A stretch of DNA of 28,096 bases, taken from assembly GCA_023432985.1 (NCBI GenBank), contig JAEZEQ010000066.1:1-28096 (forward strand), given 5' to 3'. A program made the translations under genes and the position numbers. The notes under the pieces were generated by a model that was given only the letters and a program-made list of their open reading frames with translations, did no database searches and had not been told where the DNA came from. Source of the stretch: Bacteroidota bacterium (lineage in GTDB: Bacteria; Bacteroidota; Bacteroidia; CAIKAF01). How positions within the stretch are numbered: position 1 is the stretch's first letter; each line of letters begins with the position of its first letter. Of this stretch, positions 1-7,976 are shown piece by piece.

Positions 1-110
1 ATTTATGCAAGCCGCCGCAAGGCGGAGTGAAAAAGTAAGGAGGGAGCGTACTAATGGTACGTGACCGACGCACTTTTTTGCTCCAACGCAGCGCGGCGCA
101 GCAGAAATCA
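1..110. other. Structured non-coding segment with three hairpins
   Basis: No convincing reading frame is visible. The stretch is rich in dyads: a 5-bp GC stem with a GCAA loop (12-25); an outer imperfect stem pairing 24-36 with 72-84 (11 of 13 positions match); and an inner stem pairing 46-51 with 57-62 around a 5-base loop. A further GC-rich tract follows at about 86-103. It sits just past the tRNA-Asn terminator and is cut by the window edge. It could be an intergenic palindromic repeat (REP-like) or a structured RNA. I recognise no named family. Confidence 0.35.
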
Positions 111-116
111 TTTTAT

Positions 117-150
117 AAAAAAAGAGGGATGTGATAAATCACATCCCTCT
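117..150 (-). terminator. Rho-independent terminator of tRNA-Asn
   Basis: The arms at 123-135 and 138-150 are perfectly complementary (13 bp; in practice 12 bp with a four-base loop). Read on the minus strand, the hairpin is followed by a T-run (the A-run at 117-123). It begins 10 bases past the tRNA 3' end, as expected for a simple intrinsic terminator. Confidence 0.85.
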
Positions 151-159
151 TCCCTCTCG

Positions 160-233
160 CTCCCCCTCTAGGACTTGAACCTAGGACCCCATGATTAACA
201 GTCATGTGCTCTAACCAGCTGAGCTAAGGAGGA
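160..233 (-). tRNA. tRNA-Asn (anticodon GTT)
   Basis: The minus strand folds into a full 74-nt cloverleaf. The acceptor stem TCCTCCT pairs with AGGGGGA (one G-T wobble), with G as discriminator base. The D arm is AGCTCAGCTGGTTAGAGC, the anticodon loop is CTGTTAA with anticodon GTT (asparagine), and the T arm is CTAGG-TTCAAGT-CCTAG. No CCA is encoded. It has its own promoter (270-299) and terminator (117-150), so it is probably a single-gene transcript. It is not obviously interrupted and shows no sign of an integrated element at its 3' end. Confidence 0.97.
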
Positions 234-269
234 ATTTCCCATCTGAACATTTTGTTCAAATTTGGAGTG

Positions 270-299
270 CAAAAATACAAAGCGTTTTGAAATATACAA
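270..299 (-). promoter_or_regulatory. Bacteroidota-type promoter for tRNA-Asn
   Basis: On the minus strand, TTG (297-299) is followed after exactly 19 bases by TATTTTTG (270-277). This matches the -33 TTG / N19 / -7 TAnnTTTG promoter known for the primary sigma factor of Bacteroidetes. It lies 36 bases before the mature tRNA 5' end. It abuts the sugar kinase -7 element on the other strand. Confidence 0.75.
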
Positions 300-307
300 T
301 ATCTTTG
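300..307 (+). promoter_or_regulatory. -7 element upstream of the sugar kinase
   Basis: TATCTTTG is a perfect TAnnTTTG match ending 20 bases before the ATG at 328. No TTG sits at the expected -33 distance. It begins at the base next to the -33 TTG of the divergent tRNA promoter. Its position argues against an upstream start at 262, which would precede the promoter. Confidence 0.5.
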
Positions 308-327
308 CAAAAAAATTTTTAAAAGAA

Positions 328-1266
328 ATGCCAAAAAGTTTATTAGTCATTGGAACCGTCGCTTTCGATAATTTGGAAACTCCGTTCGGAAAAGAAGACA
401 TGGTTGTGGGCGGAGCTGCCACATACGCCTCATTATCAGCAGCATATTTCAAAAACGACATTCGCATCGTTTCGGTAGTCGGCGACGACTTCCCCCAATC
501 CTTCTTGAATATCTTCGAAGAAAAAAATATTAACCTCGAGGGACTACAAATCAAAAAAGGTGAAAAATCTTTTTTCTGGGCCGGAAAATATCATCTCGAC
601 ATGAATACCCGCGATACCCTCGATACGCAATTGAACGTATTGGCCGACTTTAATCCCATCGTGCCTGATTCTTCCAAAAATGTGGATTATCTCCTGCTGG
701 GAAATTTAATGCCTAAACTCCAACACCAAGTCCTCGATCAAATGGAAAAAAGACCCAAATTGGTCGTTATGGATACTATGAACTTCTGGATGGAAACCGC
801 GTGGGACGACCTCCTAAAGGTTATTGCCAAGGTAGACGTACTCACCATTAACGACGAGGAAGCACGCCTGCTCAGCAAAGAATACAGCCTCGTAAAAGCA
901 GCAAAGATCATTATGGAAATGGGTCCCAAATATTTGGTCATCAAAAAAGGCGAAAATGGAGCCCTCCTTTTTCATAAAAATCAGGTTTTCTACGCACCGG
1001 CCCTGCCGCTCGAAGATGTATTCGACCCAACCGGCGCGGGCGATACCTTCGCAGGCGGATTTATCGGATACCTCGCTAAAACCGACGATATCTCTTTCGA
1101 TAATATGAAAAGAGCCATAATCTACGGAGCGACTATGGCCTCTTTTACTGTGGAAAAATTTGGTACTACACGCCTGCTTGAAATCAACGAAGCTCAGGTT
1201 GACGAACGTTTGCAGGATTTTGTAGATCTCGTTCAATTCGATATTATTCTCGATACAACAATCTAA
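328..1266 (+). CDS. PfkB-family carbohydrate kinase
   Basis: This is a 312-residue ATP-dependent kinase of the ribokinase/PfkB superfamily, probably cytosolic and acting on a sugar or nucleoside. The N-terminal substrate-binding motif GGAATYAS is at about residues 28-35. The second-lobe NxxE motif (NDEE, about 175-178) is the Mg/phosphate element. The C-terminal PfkB signature DPTGAGDTFAGG (233-244) forms the anion hole, with Asp239 as catalytic base. Length is normal for the family. The ATG at 328 is preferred over an in-frame ATG at 262 because homology begins right after it and a -7 promoter lies between the two. The gene stands alone, with its own promoter and terminator. The substrate cannot be read from sequence; ribokinase, adenosine kinase or another sugar kinase are all possible. 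Confidence 0.9.
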   Translation: MPKSLLVIGTVAFDNLETPFGKEDMVVGGAATYASLSAAYFKNDIRIVSVVGDDFPQSFLNIFEEKNINLEGLQIKKGEKSFFWAGKYHLDMNTRDTLDTQLNVLADFNPIVPDSSKNVDYLLLGNLMPKLQHQVLDQMEKRPKLVVMDTMNFWMETAWDDLLKVIAKVDVLTINDEEARLLSKEYSLVKAAKIIMEMGPKYLVIKKGENGALLFHKNQVFYAPALPLEDVFDPTGAGDTFAGGFIGYLAKTDDISFDNMKRAIIYGATMASFTVEKFGTTRLLEINEAQVDERLQDFVDLVQFDIILDTTI

Positions 1267-1290
1267 ATAACTGTTGCAAATCAGTTGAAA

Positions 1291-1320
1291 AATCGCCTCC
1301 CAAACGAGGCGATTTTTTTT
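1291..1320 (+). terminator. Rho-independent terminator of the sugar kinase
   Basis: A perfect 9-bp stem (AATCGCCTC, 1291-1299, with its complement at 1306-1314) around a 6-base loop runs into an eight-T tract ending at 1320. It starts 24 bases after the kinase stop codon. Confidence 0.9.
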
Positions 1321-1399
1321 ACCCCGAGTTACATTGGGCATTTTCTTTAAGAAAAACTTAATAAAACCCTAAACCAAACCCTATTCCCGCAGATTCTCT

Positions 1400-1407
1400 T
1401 ATTTTTG
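1400..1407 (+). promoter_or_regulatory. Candidate -7 element for nhaA
   Basis: TATTTTTG matches TAnnTTTG and lies 86 bases before the nhaA start, which would give a leader of about 80 nt. No TTG is found at the ideal -33 spacing, so this rests on the -7 box alone. Apart from this element and the terminator at 1291-1320, I see nothing else in the 227-base gap between the two genes. Confidence 0.4.
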
Positions 1408-1493
1408 TAAAATGCGCTTTACCTTTTCCCCGATACATGCGCACTTAAATGCCATTTTCAATGGCTCGAAATTTGATTATAAAATAAATATAT

Positions 1494-2843
1494 ATGGCAA
1501 AATACTCCGAAAAAGCATATCCTATAGACAAAATTACTCATCCGGTTCAGAAGTTTATTCAACACGAAAAAGCGGGGGGACTGGCACTGGGACTCTCTGT
1601 AATCGTCGCTATGTTTCTGGCTAATTCAGCCTGGTCGGATGAATATTTTAGTTTATTGGGACATAAATTCGGATTTACGGTAGACGGAAAATCTTATTTG
1701 GAGTTCAGCATTCTGCATTGGATTAATGACGGATTAATGTCGGTCTTTTTCTTTGTGGTGGGACTTGAATTGAAGCGCGAAATTGTGGGGGGCGAACTTT
1801 CCAATCTGCGAAAAGCAATTCTGCCTATAGGCGCAGCTATTGGAGGCATGGCCATTCCCGCACTTATTTATCTTATATTTAACCCCTCCGGCGAAGCACA
1901 AAACGGATGGGGAATCCCCATGGCTACCGATATTGCCTTTGCACTGGGCATACTCGTACTCATCGGCAAAAAAGTACCCCTCGCCCTTAAGGTTTTCCTT
2001 ACCGCATTAGCTATAGTTGACGATCTGGGAGCCGTATTGGTCATTGCTCTCTTTTATACGTCCGAGATTTCTCTTCAAAATCTGGCTTTAGGCGTGTTTA
2101 TTGCCGGAGTTATGTACGGAGCAAATCGTTTGGGTGTGCGCAATATGTTTTTTTATGCCATATTGGGCATACTGGGCGTGTGGATTGCCTTCCTTCTCTC
2201 CGGCGTGCATGCCACCATCGCATCGGTGATCGCTGCATTTACCATCCCGGCCGATGTGCGCATTAAAGAAGGCCTCTATATCAGCCAACTTAAAGAATAT
2301 ATCAAACGATTCAAAAATATAGACCCAAATGACGATATCCCCACTCTTAAATCGGCACAATTGCATATTCTCGACGAAATAAAAAAGAATACCAATAAGG
2401 CTATTCCACCCCTGCAACGACTGGAACATGCCATGCACCCCTTCGTGGTCTTTTTTATTATCCCCATTTTTGCACTAGCTAATGCCGGCATTTCTCTCGA
2501 TATTAATGTCGACAAATTGTTCGCTACAAATATTGCAATCGGTATAGCAGTCGGACTAATAGGAGGGAAAGTGCTCGGAATTACAGGAGCTACTTATTTG
2601 CTGGTTAAATTAAAAATCGCAACCCTGCCCAAGGGTATGAACCTAAAAAATATAATCGGACTAAGTTTCTTGGCCGGAATCGGATTTACCATGTCCTTGT
2701 TTATTACTTCCCTGGCATTCACCAATCCTGAATATGTCGAACAGGCAAAAATCGGCATATTTACGGCCTCCATATTATCCGGGATTGTCGGATATTTCAT
2801 ACTGAAATCCGACAAAAGCCAGCTTTCCAAAAGCTCTGTTTAA
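1494..2843 (+). CDS. nhaA: Na+/H+ antiporter NhaA
   Basis: This 449-residue inner-membrane antiporter exports Na+ (or Li+) in exchange for H+, supporting pH and sodium homeostasis. Family hallmarks are clear. WINDGLMSVFFFVVGLELKR at 76-95 covers the early helix and loop. ATDIAFALG at 144-152 matches the unwound helix around E. coli Thr132-Asp133. The paired aspartates of AIVDDLGAV (Asp176, Asp177) match the E. coli Asp163/Asp164 ion site. A lysine in GKVLGI (359) fits E. coli Lys300. The protein is about 60 residues longer than E. coli NhaA (388), mostly through a charged loop at about 257-310, as seen in many Bacteroidota versions. The start is an ATG in an AT-rich context with no Shine-Dalgarno. 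The gene is monocistronic and ends 14 bases from the convergent phoH-like gene. Confidence 0.96.
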   Translation: MAKYSEKAYPIDKITHPVQKFIQHEKAGGLALGLSVIVAMFLANSAWSDEYFSLLGHKFGFTVDGKSYLEFSILHWINDGLMSVFFFVVGLELKREIVGGELSNLRKAILPIGAAIGGMAIPALIYLIFNPSGEAQNGWGIPMATDIAFALGILVLIGKKVPLALKVFLTALAIVDDLGAVLVIALFYTSEISLQNLALGVFIAGVMYGANRLGVRNMFFYAILGILGVWIAFLLSGVHATIASVIAAFTIPADVRIKEGLYISQLKEYIKRFKNIDPNDDIPTLKSAQLHILDEIKKNTNKAIPPLQRLEHAMHPFVVFFIIPIFALANAGISLDINVDKLFATNIAIGIAVGLIGGKVLGITGATYLLVKLKIATLPKGMNLKNIIGLSFLAGIGFTMSLFITSLAFTNPEYVEQAKIGIFTASILSGIVGYFILKSDKSQLSKSSV

Positions 2844-2845
2844 TG

Positions 2846-2865
2846 TGCTTTAGGAGACTAAAGCA
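2846..2865. other. Perfect hairpin at the nhaA/phoH convergent junction
   Basis: TGCTTTAG (2846-2853) and CTAAAGCA (2858-2865) form an 8-bp perfect stem around GAGA, a GNRA-type tetraloop in the + strand transcript. The right arm overlaps the phoH-like stop codon (2858-2860). No T-run follows on either strand, so it is not a classical terminator. It may cap the 3' ends of both transcripts. Confidence 0.4.
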
Positions 2866-4216
2866 GGTCATTGGCCAAATTCGCCAGTTCGCTTCGCTCG
2901 CCTTTTTGCAAACTGATATGCGCGTGTAAGGGATGACTGTGGATGCGGTCGATGAGATAACTCAAGCCATTCGATTGGGTGTCTAAATAAGGCGTATCTA
3001 TCTGGAATATATCGCCTGTAAACACAATTTTGGTATTATCGCCGGCACGGGTAATAATGGTTTTGATTTCGTGTGGCGTTAAGTTTTGCGATTCGTCTAC
3101 AATGAAAAAAACATTGCTCAAACTACGGCCCCGAATATAGGCCAAAGGCTGAATGACCAATTTTTCATTTTCGAGCATTTCGGCCACTTTCTTACTTTCT
3201 TTATCCGATTCTCCGAATTGATTTTGTATATATTTCAAATTGTCGAACAATGGCTCCATATAAGGATTTAGCTTGCTTTTTATATCACCTGGCAAAAATC
3301 CAATATCCTTATTGCTTAAAGGTACTATGGGGCGTGCCAAATAAATCTGGTGAAAATTACGTCGCTGCTCAATCGCGGCAGCCAAGGCCAACAAGGTTTT
3401 TCCTGTTCCGGCTACACCTTGAAGCGTTACCAATTTTACATCCGGATTCAATAAAGCATGCAAAGCAAAAACCTGTTCTACATTGCGCGCACGTATGCCG
3501 TATGTATCCTTGCGTTCTACCCGTTCAATCCGGTTTTCTATTGCATTAAAATAGGCCAAAACCGATGATTTATCATTTTTAATCAGATAATATTGATTGG
3601 CTTTATGCTCTATATCTGCCGGCAAATCTTTGGTAGTACAAAAACCCTCTTTGTATATTTTATCTATAAGGGCCGGACTCACCCCGTCGACTTCTACGCT
3701 GCCTGTAAACAAATTGCCTACATCACGCACTTTCCCGGTTTCAAAATCCTCGGCCTCTATATGCAAAGATTTGGCTTTAATACGCAGGTTGATATCCTTC
3801 GAAACCAATACCACCTTACGATTTGGATACTGATTCTTCAGACTTAAAGCCACATTCAAAATGCGATGATCGGGTTTATCTACTCCAAATGCTTTAATGG
3901 CATTCGGAAATACGTCCTTCATCAATTGTTCTTCAAGAACTACTTTAAAACTTCCTCTACCCTTGCCTTCCAACTTTATCCAGTCGGTGAAAGTACTCCC
4001 CTGGGCATACCCATCAAGCAATCGTATAAATTCCCGGGCTTCGAAGTTCTTGGTATCATTCCCTTTTTTAAAGGTGTCCAGTTCTTCCAAAACACTAATC
4101 GGGATGGCCACATCATGTTCGTCGAATACATTAATGGCATTATGGTTGTATAAAATTACCGAAGTATCCAATACAAATATTTTCGTATCTCCTTTTTTTC
4201 TAACGGCCATGTACAT
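2858..4216 (-). CDS. PIN-domain PhoH-family ATPase
   Basis: This 452-residue cytosolic protein fuses an N-terminal PIN nuclease domain (about 12-150) to a C-terminal PhoH P-loop ATPase (about 230-452), the PhoH2/YlaK architecture. PIN acidic residues are visible: Asp17 in FVLDTS, Glu44/Glu45, Asp116 in KPDHRIL and Asp141 in SKDINL. The ATPase has Walker A GVAGTGKT (267-274) and Walker B FFIVDES (370-376), followed by the PhoH-typical GDIFQID. Characterised PhoH2 proteins act as RNA helicases and RNases; that role here is by family. Both domains look intact. Two in-frame ATGs (4216 and 4210) are equally possible. There is no partner antitoxin-like gene beside it. It converges on nhaA with 14 bases between the stops. 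Confidence 0.93.
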   Translation of the reverse strand: MYMAVRKKGDTKIFVLDTSVILYNHNAINVFDEHDVAIPISVLEELDTFKKGNDTKNFEAREFIRLLDGYAQGSTFTDWIKLEGKGRGSFKVVLEEQLMKDVFPNAIKAFGVDKPDHRILNVALSLKNQYPNRKVVLVSKDINLRIKAKSLHIEAEDFETGKVRDVGNLFTGSVEVDGVSPALIDKIYKEGFCTTKDLPADIEHKANQYYLIKNDKSSVLAYFNAIENRIERVERKDTYGIRARNVEQVFALHALLNPDVKLVTLQGVAGTGKTLLALAAAIEQRRNFHQIYLARPIVPLSNKDIGFLPGDIKSKLNPYMEPLFDNLKYIQNQFGESDKESKKVAEMLENEKLVIQPLAYIRGRSLSNVFFIVDESQNLTPHEIKTIITRAGDNTKIVFTGDIFQIDTPYLDTQSNGLSYLIDRIHSHPLHAHISLQKGERSELANLANDLL

Positions 4217-4296
4217 TTAATTTGACCTCAAGTTAGAAATTGCATGACGCCCTTTTTGCATAAAATCAAAATAGATTTCAACAAGTTTTTAAGGAT

Positions 4297-5517
4297 TTAG
4301 CGAAGCAGGTATAAATCTTGCACCTTCAAAGCTCTGACTCTAAGCAGCACAGTGGTTAGTCCCACCAGTAAAACCAGTCCGATTATCAGCAGTAAATCGC
4401 TTGTTTTTATAAGAACCGGATAGGCCGGAGCTATGGGCGAGGGGTTGATGCGCACAAAGCCGTATTTCATCTGCGCAACACATATCAGGAGTCCGCCCAC
4501 TAACCCGAAAACCGCACCCAGCAAAACTATACCGGCGCCTTGCCAAAAGAAAACAGAACGAATTTTCTTAACAGAAAAACCCAGGGCGTGCAACAACATA
4601 ATATCTTTTTGTTTTTCGACCATAAGCATAGTCAGCGCACCGACTATATTAAAAGAAGCGATTAGAAAAATAAAAGAAAGAATAATAAAAATGGCCAGTT
4701 TTTCCGATTTCATAACTTTAAGCGCAATAGCGTGCTGACTCAGCCGATCTTTGGCTACAAGGTGTTCGGGCATCAGTTTTTCGATGGATGCAAATAATTT
4801 CTTTTCACTGAGCGTACTGTCGGTTTCGATGTCTATAGCGCTGATTTCTCCATCCATTTCAAGAACTTCCGATCCCATTTCAAGCGGCACGATAACATAG
4901 GTGAAATCGAAATCCTTTTGCAATTCGAATATTCCCTGCGGATAGGCAAACCCGGTTCTAAAGGGCTCAAACAAATCCAATTTCTTCTTTCTTTTTGGGA
5001 AATATACCGACAAATAGGCATTATAATTGGGATTCAAATCCAATGCCGCGGCAACGCCCCAGCCCAAAATAGCAGAATATATCGAGTCGGAAAAAATGCC
5101 GGAATTTCCTTCTACCATATAGGGTTCTATTTTTTCTAAGCCACCCCATTCGGGTTCTACAGCTTTCAATTTGCCTATATATTGTTTGTCGGCATACATA
5201 AACAAGGCATTATCCTCTACGACACGGCTCACACTTTTAACCCCATCCAACTGCTTCAATTTTTCGATAAGCAGACTATCATCGGGAAATGACTTTCCTT
5301 CCTTTGCCACAACTTTTACGGTAGGGTCGAGGGTATTGAAAATATCGAGTACCATAGACTCTAACCCGTTGAATGCACTCAAAACAATCACCAATGCAGC
5401 CGTAACCACAAATACGGCCAATCCGGATATAAACGAAATGAGATTAATTACATTTCTACTCTTCCGAGAAAACAGATAACGTTTGGCAATAAACAGCACA
5501 ATTCTCATATTAGCCAT
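4297..5517 (-). CDS. LolC/LolE-like FtsX-family ABC permease
   Basis: This 406-residue inner-membrane permease belongs to the lipoprotein-releasing (Lol) branch of the FtsX/MacB superfamily. The topology is typical: one N-terminal helix (about 24-48), a large periplasmic domain (about 50-270), then three helices at about 274-300, 322-347 and 374-396. MVEKQKDIMLLHALGFS (299-315) matches the cytoplasmic coupling helix that docks the LolD ATPase. The likely role is moving lipoproteins from the inner membrane towards the outer membrane. No LolD-type ATPase is in the window, so it must work with one encoded elsewhere. The start is MAN at 5517 or the ATG three codons on (5508); family members often begin like the latter. 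A degenerate -7 box (CAACTTTG, minus strand, 5524-5531) is just upstream. Confidence 0.87.
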   Translation of the reverse strand: MANMRIVLFIAKRYLFSRKSRNVINLISFISGLAVFVVTAALVIVLSAFNGLESMVLDIFNTLDPTVKVVAKEGKSFPDDSLLIEKLKQLDGVKSVSRVVEDNALFMYADKQYIGKLKAVEPEWGGLEKIEPYMVEGNSGIFSDSIYSAILGWGVAAALDLNPNYNAYLSVYFPKRKKKLDLFEPFRTGFAYPQGIFELQKDFDFTYVIVPLEMGSEVLEMDGEISAIDIETDSTLSEKKLFASIEKLMPEHLVAKDRLSQHAIALKVMKSEKLAIFIILSFIFLIASFNIVGALTMLMVEKQKDIMLLHALGFSVKKIRSVFFWQGAGIVLLGAVFGLVGGLLICVAQMKYGFVRINPSPIAPAYPVLIKTSDLLLIIGLVLLVGLTTVLLRVRALKVQDLYLLR

Positions 5518-5565
5518 AGCCTACAAAGTTGCAATATTATTTTGGAAGTAATAACTTCGCTCCCT

Positions 5566-5607
5566 ATTTTCTATCAAGAATTGGGTGGTGGCACCCCTAT
5601 AGAAAAT
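5566..5607. repeat. Nested inverted repeat upstream of the MMPL gene
   Basis: Outer arms ATTTTCTAT (5566-5574) and ATAGAAAAT (5599-5607) are perfect complements. They enclose a second perfect dyad, GGGTG (5583-5587) and CACCC (5592-5596), around GTGG. The element lies between divergent genes and ends 32 bases before the MMPL start. A degenerate -7 box (TTATTTTG, 5537-5544) just before it would place the hairpin in the mRNA leader. It could be a structured leader or a protein-binding site. Confidence 0.5.
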
Positions 5608-5639
5608 GAAACTGTAGATAAACTTAAAAAAACAAGATT

Positions 5640-7976
5640 ATGTTTAAATATATTGCCACTTTAGCCATTAAATTTCGATTAATCATACTGCTGATCCTGG
5701 GCGCATCAACCGTATTTATGCTCTATCAGGGACGCAAGGTTTCTATGAGTTATAAATTGGCTCAGTTATTGCCCAAAAGCGACCAGGCTTTTATCGATTA
5801 CGAAAATTTTAAAAACAACTATGGCCAAGATGGAAGCATGGTCATCATAGCCGTAAAGTCGAAAGATTTTTGGAAAAAGGAAAAATTCGACCAATTTTTG
5901 GCTTTCAACAACAATATCAAATCCCTGGAGGGAATTGACAATGTTGCCAGTTTGAAAAATGCCGTTATACTGCACAAAGACGACAGCCTGATGCAATTTG
6001 TTCCGGTAAATCTGGTTTCTAAGGAAAGCCTGAGTGCCAAACAAATAGATAGTATACGGATAGAATTGTACAAACAACCGCTCTACAATAAATTATTATA
6101 CAACTCGAGCGAGAATACCTATTTGGTCCTTGCCACGCTCGACAAAGAAGTGCTGAACAGCCCTAAGCGTATTGCTCTGGTTGAACAAATGGAAAAAATT
6201 ATAGAGCAGTATAGTGAAGAAGCAGGGGTAGAAACGCATATAAGCGGATTGCCATATATACGCACGGTCAATGTGAAAATGGGCCAAAAAGAGATTAGTC
6301 TTTTTATCGGATTGGCGGCATTAGTAACGGCAATTGTTCTTATTCTTATTTTCAGAAGTTTTTGGGAAGTTGTTGTTCCCCTGGCAATGGTGGGTGTAGC
6401 CGTAATTTGGGCACAGGGAACTATCGGATTAATGGGATATCAGATTACGATATTGACCGGATTGGTGCCTCCTTTGCTGATTGTAATCGGCGTACCTAAC
6501 TCTATTTATATCATCAATAAATATCATCGAGAGATTGCCCTGCATAACGGCGACAAAACCAAGGCGCTGATTCACGTCATCGACAGGGCCGGATCGGCTG
6601 TGTTTATGGCTAACCTGACAACCGCAATCGGATTCGGAACCTTTATATTTACCAATAGCGAAATTTTAAAGGAGTTTGGATATGTAGCCTCGTTGAATGT
6701 ACTGCTATTATTCATGTTAAGCGTATTGCTTATTCCCATTTTATTCAGCTATCTACCGGCTCCAAGTATAAAGTCCAGAGCACATCTCGACAAAAAATTC
6801 AGTCATGCCCTTGTGCGTATATTCATCCTGCTCAGCCAGTATTACCGCAAATACGTATTTATGGGTGCAGCAGCTGTGCTTATTTTTGCGTTGTATGGAA
6901 TCACAAAGATTGAAGTGAAAGGCAGTATAGTAGACGATATGCCCGAGGGAAATAAAGCCCTGGCCGATTTGCGTTTCTTCGAAAAAGTATATGGCGGAGT
7001 TATGCCTTTGGAAATTCTTATCGACACCAAACGCGAAAAAGCCGTAGTGCGCGATCAGAAATTATGGAAAAAGATCGACGAGTTTCAGGAATATGTCAAC
7101 AATCAAACCATTTATAGCCGCCCCTTGAGTATAGTCGAGCTTTATAAAACGGCAAATCAGGCATTTTACGGAGGGGATCCTTCGGCCTTTGATGTACCTA
7201 CAAGACTCGATGCCCCCTTTATTATCGATTATGTAAAAGGTGATACGGGTCAAGATTCATTGTTGAATTCGATGACAGACAGCTCAAAATCGGTTGCGCG
7301 CATAAGTATACAAATGAAAAACCTGACTACGCTCGAAGTTGCTGAAGCCAAGAAAGATCTCGAGGAAAAGTTATACGAAATATTCGATAAGGAAGTCTAT
7401 GATATTACCATAACCGGAGCTTCCATTTCCTATATGTATGGTACCAATTATTTGATTAAAAATCTATTTCAAAGTTTGTTTTTGGCGGTTATACTCATTG
7501 CCCTTTTTATGGGAATACTCCTCAAAAATGTACGTATAGTCATCATGTCCCTTGTTCCGAATATTATTCCGGCACTTTTAACGGCGGGACTAATGGGATA
7601 TTTTGGCATTCCCATTAAACCAAGTACCGTTTTGGTTTTCAGCATTGCCTTCGGTATTTCGGTAGATGATACCATTCACTTTCTGACTCGTTTCAAGCAA
7701 GAACTAAAAGCCTATAAAGGCAATATTCGCTCGGCTGTGGTAAAAGCCATTCGCGAAACAACCATGAGCATGGTGTATACTTCCGTTGTGTTATTCTTTG
7801 GATTTTCCGTATTTTCCGCTTCCAATTTCGGAGGAACAAAGGCCTTAGGTATGTTGGTTTCACTCACCCTGCTTTCGGCTATGATTACCAATTTGGTGCT
7901 TTTGCCTTCCTTATTGATGATTATGTATAAAATACAAAACAAGAAAAACAACCAGGCCAACCAACAACAACCATGA
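5640..7976 (+). CDS. MMPL/RND-superfamily exporter
   Basis: This 778-residue inner-membrane protein has the duplicated RND layout: a helix at about 12-30, a periplasmic domain, a helix block (about 215-375), a helix near 400, a second periplasmic domain, and a final helix block (about 630-765). The second block carries the proton-relay motif GISVDDTIHFL with Asp676 and Asp677; the first block has the diverged GVPNSIYII in that place. Length and shape fit the MMPL/HpnN-like class, which exports lipids or other hydrophobic molecules, rather than the ~1050-residue drug-efflux class seen at 11848-15000. The stop overlaps the rfbA start by 4 bases (ATGA), so the two are translationally coupled. 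The substrate is unknown; a lipid or glycolipid is a guess from the neighbours. Confidence 0.85.
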   Translation: MFKYIATLAIKFRLIILLILGASTVFMLYQGRKVSMSYKLAQLLPKSDQAFIDYENFKNNYGQDGSMVIIAVKSKDFWKKEKFDQFLAFNNNIKSLEGIDNVASLKNAVILHKDDSLMQFVPVNLVSKESLSAKQIDSIRIELYKQPLYNKLLYNSSENTYLVLATLDKEVLNSPKRIALVEQMEKIIEQYSEEAGVETHISGLPYIRTVNVKMGQKEISLFIGLAALVTAIVLILIFRSFWEVVVPLAMVGVAVIWAQGTIGLMGYQITILTGLVPPLLIVIGVPNSIYIINKYHREIALHNGDKTKALIHVIDRAGSAVFMANLTTAIGFGTFIFTNSEILKEFGYVASLNVLLLFMLSVLLIPILFSYLPAPSIKSRAHLDKKFSHALVRIFILLSQYYRKYVFMGAAAVLIFALYGITKIEVKGSIVDDMPEGNKALADLRFFEKVYGGVMPLEILIDTKREKAVVRDQKLWKKIDEFQEYVNNQTIYSRPLSIVELYKTANQAFYGGDPSAFDVPTRLDAPFIIDYVKGDTGQDSLLNSMTDSSKSVARISIQMKNLTTLEVAEAKKDLEEKLYEIFDKEVYDITITGASISYMYGTNYLIKNLFQSLFLAVILIALFMGILLKNVRIVIMSLVPNIIPALLTAGLMGYFGIPIKPSTVLVFSIAFGISVDDTIHFLTRFKQELKAYKGNIRSAVVKAIRETTMSMVYTSVVLFFGFSVFSASNFGGTKALGMLVSLTLLSAMITNLVLLPSLLMIMYKIQNKKNNQANQQQP

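Noticed and set aside
262..327. In-frame upstream extension of the sugar kinase
   Set aside because: A perfect -7 promoter element lies inside it and family similarity starts at the ATG at 328.
814..1341. 175-codon minus-strand frame over the sugar kinase
   Set aside because: It lies opposite a well-supported kinase and its translation has no recognisable motif; it also runs through the kinase terminator.
2858..4216. PIN domain as the toxin of a toxin-antitoxin pair
   Set aside because: It is fused to a PhoH ATPase in a known house-keeping architecture and no small antitoxin gene is adjacent.
5589..5600. Plus-strand TGGCAC upstream of the MMPL gene as a sigma-54 promoter
   Set aside because: No GC doublet occurs at the -12 position; the bases belong to the nested palindrome instead.
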